Of a DNA stretch of 6,281 nucleotides, positions 1 through 6,281 are shown one piece after another; positions within the stretch are counted from its first letter, which is position 1, and every line of letters starts with the position of its first letter. The notes below the pieces were generated by a model. That model was given only the letters and a program-made list of their open reading frames with translations, made no database searches and was not told where the DNA came from. The translations under genes and the position numbers were made by a program. The DNA is from Faecalibacterium sp. CAG:74 (GTDB lineage: Bacteria; Bacillota; Clostridia; Christensenellales; Aristaeellaceae), in the NCBI GenBank assembly GCA_000437595.1, contig FR899826.1, positions 1 to 6,281 of the forward strand. The letters are read 5' to 3'.

Positions 1-47
1 CCCCTGCAACATAAGAAATCATGTATGAAAAATTGCCGAAAGCCACC

Positions 48-76
48 TTGACAAACCCGCCGGATTGGGCTATACT
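48..76 (+). promoter_or_regulatory. Sigma-A-type promoter of thrS
   Basis: A perfect -35 hexamer TTGACA (48-53) and a -10 hexamer TATACT (71-76, one mismatch to TATAAT) are separated by exactly 17 bases. Transcription should begin near 82-84, just before the first bases of the T-box leader. Placement, spacing and the leader directly downstream make this a confident housekeeping promoter. The start site itself is inferred. Bases 1-47 upstream show no recognisable feature. Confidence 0.9.
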
Positions 77-83
77 GAACTCG

Positions 84-292
84 TCCGAGATGACGGAGAA
101 GAGTATCCTGCCGAAGGATGTCCAGAGAGGCGCGGTTTGGTGAAAAGCGCTGATTCGGCGGCAGGGGAAGACCACCTCCCGATCGTACCGTGTGCTGCAC
201 GATAGCGCGGCAAAGAGAACCAATCAGGGTGGAACCACGGGCAGATTTTTCCGCTCGTCCCTCGAAACAACGCGAGGGACGGGCGTTTTTTC
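84..292 (+). promoter_or_regulatory. T-box riboswitch sensing tRNA-Thr
   Basis: This leader controls thrS by binding uncharged tRNA-Thr. Stem I is recognisable: GGAG (95-98) can pair with CTCC (176-179). An AGTA-containing strand (102-105) faces the specifier loop. CCTGCCG (107-113) pairs with CGGCAGG (159-165). The AG-bulge motif TCCAGAGAG lies at 121-129 and the distal-loop motif GGTGAAAAGC at 139-148. The specifier is read as ACC (171-173), a threonine codon followed by the expected purine A174. A small stem III can form between 189-192 and 198-201. The T-box consensus AGGGTGGAACCACGGG (226-241) folds as antiterminator: AGGG 226-229 with CCCT 259-262, a 7-base bulge TGGAACC (230-236) that receives the tRNA acceptor end, and ACGGGC 237-242 with GCTCGT 253-258. 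The same 253-262 bases form the 5' arm of the terminator, so the two folds exclude each other. The TGGA of the bulge predicts a U discriminator base on tRNA-Thr. The stem I pairings are by eye; the T-box and specifier are firm. Confidence 0.96.
253..291 (+). terminator. T-box regulated intrinsic terminator
   Basis: A 12-pair stem forms between 253-264 and 273-284 (one G-U pair) with an 8-base loop, followed by six T (286-291). Its 5' arm overlaps the antiterminator helix, so it forms only when charged tRNA-Thr fails to stabilise the antiterminator. It lies 33 bases upstream of the thrS start codon and would abort transcription before the gene. Confidence 0.95.
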
Positions 293-323
293 GTCCCAAT
301 CATTTAACATGGAGGGAAAAAGC

Positions 324-2087
<1,764 letters not shown>

Positions 2088-2095
2088 CAGGATTT

Positions 2096-2167
2096 CGCGC
2101 CTGCGGGCGCGACCAAAGGGCAATGGAAACAGACGAGGTCTGCGATTGCCCTTCGGAAACCTTCGGC
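2096..2167. repeat. Two-hairpin intergenic repeat, copy A
   Basis: It starts 9 bases after the thrS stop. Hairpin 1 is CGCGCC (2096-2101), TGCG loop, GGCGCG (2106-2111). Hairpin 2 pairs the 12 bases 2113-2124 with 2145-2156, leaving one A/C mismatch (2115/2154), and carries an inner stem CAGAC/GTCTG (2130-2134/2138-2142) over a GAG loop. From 2112 to 2167 it matches copy B (3419-3474) at 50 of 56 positions in the same orientation. No T-run follows, so it is not itself a terminator. It probably belongs to a dispersed palindromic repeat family; only two copies are visible here. Confidence 0.85.
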
Positions 2168-2208
2168 ACCGCCACTTTTGGGTGATTCCATAAGTACATA
2201 GTCCGTTA

Positions 2209-2250
2209 CCCCGTCTGCACAGGAGAAATCCCGTGCGGGCGGGGTTTTGT
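2209..2250 (+). terminator. Intrinsic terminator after thrS
   Basis: A 12-pair stem forms between CCCCGTCTGCAC (2209-2220) and GTGCGGGCGGGG (2233-2244), with two G-U pairs and a 12-base loop, followed by TTTTGT (2245-2250). It lies between thrS and the promoter of the transporter operon and should separate the two units. The T-run is short but the stem is strong. Confidence 0.85.
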
Positions 2251-2302
2251 CTATGCGTTCTTTTATCCTTTACAGTTCGTTCATGCTTTTTTGTGCGCTT
2301 TC

Positions 2303-2311
2303 TGCTATAAT
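2303..2311 (+). promoter_or_regulatory. Extended -10 promoter of ABC operon
   Basis: TGCTATAAT (2303-2311) combines the extended -10 TGn with a perfect TATAAT. No good -35 hexamer is seen at the proper distance; TGCTTT at 2284-2289 is the best weak candidate. Extended -10 promoters can work without one. Transcription would start near 2318 and leave a leader of about 65 bases before the ATPase start codon. Confidence 0.7.
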
Positions 2312-2320
2312 ACTCATGCT

Positions 2321-2356
2321 ATTGCCAGACAGTCTGCTCCGGCAGATGCGTGCAAT
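2321..2356 (+). other. Palindromic segment in ABC operon leader
   Basis: Just after the predicted transcription start, ATTGC (2321-2325) can pair with GCAAT (2352-2356). Inside it, competing short stems are possible: CAGA/TCTG (2326-2329/2333-2336) or CTGC/GCAG (2334-2337/2342-2345) over a TCCG loop. It could be a 5' stabilising hairpin or an operator for a repressor. No known regulatory family is recognised, and the stems are short. Confidence 0.35.
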
Positions 2357-2382
2357 CGTATATTCCAAGGGAGGTATGCTCC

Positions 2383-3336
2383 ATGATTGAACTCAGGCAT
2401 GTCACGAAGCGCTACGGTGCGGTCGAAGCCCTGCATGATGTCTCTTTCCGCGCCCCGGAAGGGCAGATTGTTGGTCTGCTCGGTCAAAACGGCGCGGGCA
2501 AGAGCACCACGCTCAATATCCTCACGGGCTATCTGCCGCCGACATCGGGGCAGGTGCTGGTGGACGGCATGGATCTCCTCCAAAACGCACGCGAGTGCAA
2601 GCGGCTGATTGGCTATCTGCCGGAAAAACCGCCGCTGTATGACGAAATGACCGTTCGGTCGTATCTGCGCTTCGTGTGCGAGCTAAAGGAAGTACAGAAA
2701 TCGGCGATTGCGGCGCATGTGGAGGACATTATCCGCACCTGCGGGCTGTCCGAAGTGGCGCACCGCCTGATTGGGCATTTGTCGAAGGGCTACCGACAGC
2801 GTGTCGGCGTAGCGCAGTCGCTGTGCGGCAATCCGAAGGTGTTGGTGCTGGATGAACCGACCGTCGGGCTTGACCCGCGTCAGGTGGTGGAGATTCGCGC
2901 GCTGATTGCCGACCTCGGCAAAACGCACACGGTCATTTTTTCCTCGCACCTTCTGTCGGAGATTCAGCAGCTCTGCCAGCGGGTACTCATCCTGAACCGC
3001 GGGCATTTGGAATACGAAGCAGACATGCAGGAATTAGCCGAAACGGGCGAAACGCTGCGGCTTCGGGCAAGCATTGCCATGCGGGAGAAGCAGCTGATTC
3101 CGGCTTTGCGGTCACTGCCGTGCGTGCGGCGGGTGAAGGCGCTGCCGACGCGGACGATTGAGGTCAGCGAGGTGTTGCTGGAATGCGACGCCTCCGCCGT
3201 GCCGGATGCGCAGACGCAGCTATTCCGCCTGCTCTGCGGGCTGGATGCCCCGATTCGGATGCTGGTGGAGGAACACGATTCGCTGGAAACGGTCTTCCTC
3301 CGCGCGACGGATGAAGGCACGAAAGTTCCTTCGTAA
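2383..3336 (+). CDS. ABC-2 transporter ATPase, GldA-like (317 aa)
   Basis: This is the cytoplasmic nucleotide-binding subunit that powers the permease encoded downstream. The ATG at 2383 has GGGAGG (2369-2374) 8 bases upstream; an in-frame GTG at 2350 has no such site. All ABC motifs are intact: Walker A GQNGAGKST (34-42), the Q-loop region YLPEKPPLY (78-86) with Glu81 at the usual Gln position as is common in ABC-2/GldA-type ATPases, signature LSKGY (133-137), Walker B VLVLDEP (153-159) with catalytic Glu158, D-loop GLDP (162-165) and H-loop His189. The first 230 residues are the ATPase fold. The remaining 85 or so form the C-terminal extension typical of this subfamily, whose function is unclear. 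Gene order with an ABC-2 permease, a GldG-like protein and a DUF4340-like protein supports the GldA-like assignment. The substrate is unknown. Confidence 0.95.
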   Translation: MIELRHVTKRYGAVEALHDVSFRAPEGQIVGLLGQNGAGKSTTLNILTGYLPPTSGQVLVDGMDLLQNARECKRLIGYLPEKPPLYDEMTVRSYLRFVCELKEVQKSAIAAHVEDIIRTCGLSEVAHRLIGHLSKGYRQRVGVAQSLCGNPKVLVLDEPTVGLDPRQVVEIRALIADLGKTHTVIFSSHLLSEIQQLCQRVLILNRGHLEYEADMQELAETGETLRLRASIAMREKQLIPALRSLPCVRRVKALPTRTIEVSEVLLECDASAVPDAQTQLFRLLCGLDAPIRMLVEEHDSLETVFLRATDEGTKVPS

Positions 3337-3350
3337 TCTTCTTTGTTCTT

Positions 3351-3384
3351 ATCGCAGAAGGGTGCTTCTATCACAGAAGTTTTT
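3351..3384 (+). repeat. Short direct repeat with weak stem and T5
   Basis: ATCGCAGAAG (3351-3360) and ATCACAGAAG (3370-3379) match at 9 of 10 positions. CTTCT (3365-3369) can pair with AGAAG either upstream (3356-3360) or downstream (3375-3379). The downstream pairing is followed by five T (3380-3384). The 5-pair, A/T-rich stem is too weak to call a terminator with confidence; it could at most attenuate read-through into the permease gene. Confidence 0.4.
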
Positions 3385-3402
3385 CCCGATGCGCAGGGAG
3401 TT

Positions 3403-3474
3403 CGCCTCTGCGGAGGCGACCAAAGGGCAATGAAAACAGACGAAGTCTGCGATCGCCCTTTGGCAACCCTCGGC
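3403..3474. repeat. Two-hairpin intergenic repeat, copy B
   Basis: Hairpin 1 is CGCCTC (3403-3408), TGCG loop, GAGGCG (3413-3418). Compared with copy A, two of its six base pairs have changed on both sides (G-C to C-G and C-G to T-A) while the loop is the same. Hairpin 2 pairs 3420-3431 with 3452-3463 with one A/C mismatch (3429/3454), and has an inner stem CAGAC/GTCTG (3437-3441/3445-3449) over a GAA loop. It has the same orientation as copy A. It sits 67 bases after the ATPase stop, within an operon. Confidence 0.85.
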
Positions 3475-3487
3475 GCGTTCTCTCCCA

Positions 3488-3531
3488 TGTTACTTGAATT
3501 TTATCGGAAGTTGTTTTTTCTTGGAGTAACA
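3488..3531. repeat. 7-base inverted repeat around T-rich core
   Basis: TGTTACT (3488-3494) and AGTAACA (3525-3531) are perfect inverted repeats 30 bases apart, enclosing an A/T-rich stretch with a TTTTTT run. This local composition differs from the GC-rich genes on both sides. It could be the middle of a larger repeat element or chance pairing; function unknown. Confidence 0.4.
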
Positions 3532-3578
3532 CGCGGAAGAAGTATGGATATGTCACCAATTGAATCGCGTGAAAGGGT

Positions 3579-3654
3579 CAAGGGAGGAACTCCCTTGCAG
3601 GGTGCAGGGACAGCGTCCCTGCTGGGGTTCAAAGGGGCAACGCCCCTTGTCCCC
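3579..3654. repeat. Three adjacent triloop hairpins
   Basis: Three perfect stems follow each other, each with a 3-base loop: CAAGGGAG/CTCCCTTG (3579-3586/3590-3597, loop GAA), GCAGGGAC/GTCCCTGC (3604-3611/3615-3622, loop AGC) and AAGGGGC/GCCCCTT (3632-3638/3642-3648, loop AAC). The third is extended by GGGG (3624-3627) facing CCCC (3651-3654). The run ends 20 bases before the permease ATG and has no T-run. It resembles the dispersed palindromic repeats common between genes in GC-rich Clostridia. In mRNA it could stabilise the downstream part or slow read-through. Confidence 0.8.
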
Positions 3655-3674
3655 CGGAAAGGTTGTTTGTTACT

Positions 3675-4385
3675 ATGCGTGCCATCTGGAAACGAGAATT
3701 GCAGGCGTATTTCCTCACGCCAACGGGCTATGTGTTCATGGGCGTGTTCCTGCTCCTGTCCTCGGTGATGTTTTATTTGCAGATTATGCAGGCGCGGTCG
3801 TCGGACTTACCGACGTTCGTGGGGCAGATGAGTTACCTGTGGATGCTGCTCTCGCCGGTGCTGACGATGCGGCTGCTGGCGGAAGAAAGGCAGCGCCGCA
3901 CGGATCAGCTGCTGCTCACCAGCCCGGTTTCCCTGTCGGGCATGGTGCTGGGCAAGTATGCCGCGGCGTATACCGTCATGGCGGCAACCGTCGTGCTGAC
4001 GCTCGGCTTCGTTGCGGTCGTGGCGGTCTATGGGCGTGTGTACCCGGCGGAAATGGCGGTGGCGTACCTTGGCTTCATCTTGCAGGGCGGCGCATTCCTC
4101 GCGCTGGACTTGTTCATCTCCGGCTGCGCAAAAAATCAGGTGACGGCGGCGGTTTTCGCGTTCGGCGCGAACTTCGTCCTCTGGATGCTGGACTTGCTGG
4201 AAAACGCCGTCAACAGCAGCTTCTTCTCCAGCGTGCTGTCCTTCTTCAGCCTTTATCAGCGGGCTGAACCGTTCCTGATGGGGCAGCTCAGCGCGGCGAG
4301 CGTCGTCTACGATATCACCTTCGCCGCAGCGTTCCTCCTGCTGACGATTCATACGCTGGATGCCCGGCGCTATCGGGGGGAGTGA
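3675..4385 (+). CDS. ABC-2 type permease, GldF-like (236 aa)
   Basis: This is the integral membrane subunit expected to dimerise and be driven by the ATPase encoded upstream. About six membrane segments are visible: roughly 18-38, 54-68, 97-119, 129-150, 155-175 and 210-228. The N-terminus MRAIWKRELQAYF followed by TPTGYV matches the start of ABC-2 permeases of this group, as does the cytoplasmic motif RLLAEERQRRTDQLLLTSPV (66-85) after the second segment. The ATG at 3675 fits homology. Its only ribosome binding site candidate is GGAAAGG (3656-3662), 12 bases upstream and weak; a TTG at 3663 would be too close to it. A weak start directly after the hairpin run suggests modest or coupled translation. 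The stop lies 6 bases before the next gene. The substrate cannot be inferred. Confidence 0.92.
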   Translation: MRAIWKRELQAYFLTPTGYVFMGVFLLLSSVMFYLQIMQARSSDLPTFVGQMSYLWMLLSPVLTMRLLAEERQRRTDQLLLTSPVSLSGMVLGKYAAAYTVMAATVVLTLGFVAVVAVYGRVYPAEMAVAYLGFILQGGAFLALDLFISGCAKNQVTAAVFAFGANFVLWMLDLLENAVNSSFFSSVLSFFSLYQRAEPFLMGQLSAASVVYDITFAAAFLLLTIHTLDARRYRGE

Positions 4386-4391
4386 CGAAGA

Positions 4392-5861
4392 ATGCGAAAC
4401 AAAAAACAATCCGCGCACAGGAAGTTCACCATCAGCCCGCGCCTGCGCTACGGCGCCATATCCACCGCCATTGTCGCGCTGGTGATTGTCGCGCTGATTC
4501 TCATCAATCTGGCGACGACGAACCTCGAAACGCGCTACGGCTGGCGCGGCGACTTCTCCTTCAACGCCGTCACAACGCAGAGCGAGACGACAAAGCAGAT
4601 TCTGCACGACCTGAAGCGCCCGGTGAAAATCTACGCCCTGTTCGAGCGCGGCGAGGAGGATCAGCCCCTGCTGGAGCTGCTCAACCGTTACAGCGCCGCG
4701 TCGGATATGGTGACGTGGGAGCAGACCCCGCCGAGCCTGAATCCCCTGCTGCTGACCCGCTTTTCCAGCAGCACCACCAACGTTTCCGCGCAGAACCTCA
4801 TCGTCTACTGCGAGGAAACCGACCGCTACCGTGTGCTGACCGCAACGGATTTTGTAACGCTCTCTGTCGATACCGATTCGGGCAGCTACAACGTCTCCGG
4901 CTTGGCGTATGAGCAGCAGATTACCTCCGCCATCGCCTACGTCACGCGCGACACCGTGCCGACGCTGCACATCGCGACGGGGCACGGCGAACTGGGCGAA
5001 GACTCCCTGTCCGCCTTTACCACCCTGCTGATGAACAACCACTACGACGTCGCGTTCGAGAAGCTCAGCGACATGACATTCGCATCCGGCGACGTGCTGT
5101 GCATCCTTTCGCCCGTCAAGGACTACACCGACGCGGAAATGGACATCATCCGCGCGTATGTGCAGGGTGGCGGCGCAGTGCTGTTCAGCTGCGATTATAC
5201 CGACCCGATTGAGAATATGCCGAACGTCCTGTCCCTGCTGCGCTCCTACGGCTTCCTGCCGGAAAGCGGGCTGGTGATGGCGTCGCCGGATGAAACCGAC
5301 ACGTTCTACAACAACAACCGTCTGGCGCTGCTGCCAGAAATGCAGGCAACGGACGTGACACTGGAGATGATGCTGAACGGGCGGACGGCGATGCTCATGG
5401 TTGCCAGCCGCGGCTTCGACCCTTCGCCGGAATCGGACAATTCCCTGCTGGTGGACGCAGTGCTGACAACATCCGCCAAGAGTTATCTGGTTGATACAAC
5501 CGCATCGCGCCTGAGCATCACTCAATCCGACAGCGACAAGACTGGGCCGTTCGCGCTCGCGCTGCAAGCCAAGCGCTTCACCGACACGGGCGACGTCAGC
5601 CGCGCGTTCATCATCGGCAGTTCCGCCCTGCTGACCGAGGAACAGCTCTTCACCATGACCGACGGCGAGGAATTTCTGGTGCGCGCTGTGTCTTTCCTGA
5701 CCGGGGATGACAGCATTGACACCAGCATCATGGTCAAAACGGCGCTGCGTCCGGGGCTGTCCGTCAATGCGCTGTCATTGGGCAGCGTTGTACTGGTCGG
5801 GCTGCCGATTCTGGTGCTGCTGGCGGCGGTCATCATCCTGCTTCCACGGAGGAATCTGTAA
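4392..5861 (+). CDS. GldG-like ABC auxiliary protein (489 aa)
   Basis: This is a membrane-anchored accessory protein of the transporter. A basic N-terminus (1-20) precedes a first membrane segment (about 21-41). A large central region (about 45-460) should lie outside the membrane, and a second segment (about 463-484) ends in a short basic tail PRRNL. The central region carries ATGHGE (195-200) and, after DVLCILSP (234-241), the phrase AYVQGGGAVLF (255-265). Both are typical of the GldG/ABC_transp_aux family, whose core resembles a class I amidotransferase-like fold without proven catalysis. In Bacteroidota GldG works with GldA and GldF in gliding and secretion; that role should not be assumed here. 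The start has GGGGAG (4377-4382) 9 bases upstream, overlapping the end of the permease gene, so translation is probably coupled. The assignment rests on topology, these motifs and gene order. Confidence 0.88.
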   Translation: MRNKKQSAHRKFTISPRLRYGAISTAIVALVIVALILINLATTNLETRYGWRGDFSFNAVTTQSETTKQILHDLKRPVKIYALFERGEEDQPLLELLNRYSAASDMVTWEQTPPSLNPLLLTRFSSSTTNVSAQNLIVYCEETDRYRVLTATDFVTLSVDTDSGSYNVSGLAYEQQITSAIAYVTRDTVPTLHIATGHGELGEDSLSAFTTLLMNNHYDVAFEKLSDMTFASGDVLCILSPVKDYTDAEMDIIRAYVQGGGAVLFSCDYTDPIENMPNVLSLLRSYGFLPESGLVMASPDETDTFYNNNRLALLPEMQATDVTLEMMLNGRTAMLMVASRGFDPSPESDNSLLVDAVLTTSAKSYLVDTTASRLSITQSDSDKTGPFALALQAKRFTDTGDVSRAFIIGSSALLTEEQLFTMTDGEEFLVRAVSFLTGDDSIDTSIMVKTALRPGLSVNALSLGSVVLVGLPILVLLAAVIILLPRRNL

Positions 5862-5864
5862 GCC

Positions 5865-6281
5865 ATGCAAAATGTCCCGAAAAAGAAACATGCCGCGCGC
5901 AGGCACAGCCGCATCCTCCTGCTGATTTTCGCCGTGTTGCTGGTCGCGGCGGCGGCGTGTCTGCTGATTTTCGCCCGCACGCCCGCCCCCGCGCCGGAAA
6001 CGCCCGCGCATGAGGATGAGGAAATCACCCTCTGGTCGGTGGAATCGGCGGATATCACCCGCATCCGCATTGCCGTGCGCAATCAGGACGCGTGGTCGGC
6101 AGTACAGACGGAATCCGGCGCACTGGTGCTGGAGGGCGAAAGCGCCTTCACGGTGGATGCGGACGTTGCCGAAACGCTCCTGTCCGGGCTTAAGAGCGTG
6201 ACCGCAGAGGTACTCAGCGACGATTGGAACGGCACGGACGAGGAGTGGGCAGCCTTCGGGCTGGATGACCCGGAGAGCGTC
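5865..6281 (+). CDS. DUF4340-like membrane protein, 3' truncated
   Basis: The frame is open from the ATG at 5865 to the window edge (139 codons, no stop), so the C-terminal part is missing. It starts with a basic stretch KKKHAARRHSR (6-16) and one membrane segment (about 17-37), followed by a Pro-rich linker and an external domain. The pattern DITRIRIAV (63-71), FTVDADVAETLLSGL (95-109) and AAFGLDDP (129-136) matches the repeating motif of DUF4340 proteins, in which a GLdxP turn closes each unit. Cys32 lies inside the membrane segment, so a lipoprotein is unlikely. GGAGG (5848-5852) lies 12 bases upstream, a rather long spacing, and the previous gene ends 3 bases before this start. DUF4340 proteins regularly follow GldG-like genes; their role is unknown, but an external partner of GldG is plausible. 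Confidence 0.85.
   Translation, partial: MQNVPKKKHAARRHSRILLLIFAVLLVAAAACLLIFARTPAPAPETPAHEDEEITLWSVESADITRIRIAVRNQDAWSAVQTESGALVLEGESAFTVDADVAETLLSGLKSVTAEVLSDDWNGTDEEWAAFGLDDPESV

Larger units (their letters stand above)
3337..3674. other. 338-base repeat-rich gap inside operon
   Basis: No credible gene lies between the ATPase stop and the permease start. The gap holds, in order, a short direct repeat, copy B of the two-hairpin repeat, a 7-base inverted repeat with a T-rich centre, and a run of three triloop hairpins. I find no convincing promoter: TTGGAG (3521-3526) with TATGGA (3543-3548) is too weak to call. Open frames crossing the gap translate the palindromes and are taken as spurious. 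The tight packing of the following genes suggests the gap was enlarged by repeat insertion. Confidence 0.75.

Noticed and set aside
192..323. In-frame N-terminal extension of thrS by 44 codons
   Set aside because: It would translate the T-box antiterminator and terminator, has no ribosome site, and shows no TGS-like sequence. The ATG at 324 has a strong site.
3365..3384. Intrinsic terminator after the ATPase gene
   Set aside because: The stem is only five pairs and mostly A/T. The permease downstream has no clear promoter of its own, so full termination is unlikely.
2096..3474. Two repeats as ends of a composite transposon carrying the ATPase gene
   Set aside because: The copies are direct and internally palindromic, no transposase is present, and the enclosed gene belongs to the downstream operon.
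3521..3548. Internal promoter for the permease gene
   Set aside because: TTGGAG and TATGGA at 16-base spacing match the consensus too poorly.
3343..3768. Possible 141-residue protein across the intergenic gap
   Set aside because: It translates the palindromic repeats and then runs out of frame into the permease gene, with no ribosome site.
3807..5567. 586-codon open frame on the minus strand opposite the permease and GldG-like genes
   Set aside because: It spans two well-supported plus-strand genes and has a Gln/Arg/His-rich composition typical of antisense shadows.

Overview
This window looks like a chromosomal segment from a GC-rich, low-motility-gene Firmicute, most likely a Clostridia member of the Oscillospiraceae/Ruminococcaceae type. 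The grounds are a classical T-box riboswitch in front of an aminoacyl-tRNA synthetase gene, strong GGAGG-type ribosome binding sites, sigma-A-like promoters and codon use rich in G/C. The genus cannot be fixed from the sequence alone. All recognised genes lie on the + strand.

Region 1 (1-2250) is a self-contained threonyl-tRNA synthetase unit. It has a near-consensus promoter (48-76), a complete tRNA-sensing T-box leader (about 84-292) with a threonine ACC specifier and mutually exclusive antiterminator and terminator helices, the thrS gene (324-2087), a two-hairpin intergenic repeat (copy A) and an intrinsic terminator (2209-2250). Uncharged tRNA-Thr should stabilise the antiterminator and switch thrS on when threonine charging falls. 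The encoded enzyme lacks the usual N-terminal TGS domain but keeps the editing site, the zinc ligands and the anticodon-binding domain. Some residues around motif 2 are unusual.

Region 2 (2303-6281 and beyond the window) is an ABC-2 type exporter operon with the gene order ATPase, six-helix permease, GldG-like auxiliary protein, DUF4340-like protein. It resembles the gldA-gldF-gldG group of gliding Bacteroidota plus the DUF4340 partner found with it in many phyla. It starts at an extended -10 promoter with a perfect TATAAT. The last three genes are tightly packed (gaps of 6 and 3 bases). The ATPase and permease genes are separated by 338 bases of palindromic repeats. The substrate is unknown. 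The ATPase should power the permease, while the GldG-like and DUF4340-like proteins place large domains outside the membrane.

The least explained content is intergenic. Two direct copies of a two-hairpin repeat lie downstream of thrS and downstream of the ATPase gene, with compensatory base changes in one stem. A separate run of three adjacent triloop hairpins sits just before the permease gene. I see no CRISPR array, transposase, tRNA or rRNA gene, and no sign of a defence system.
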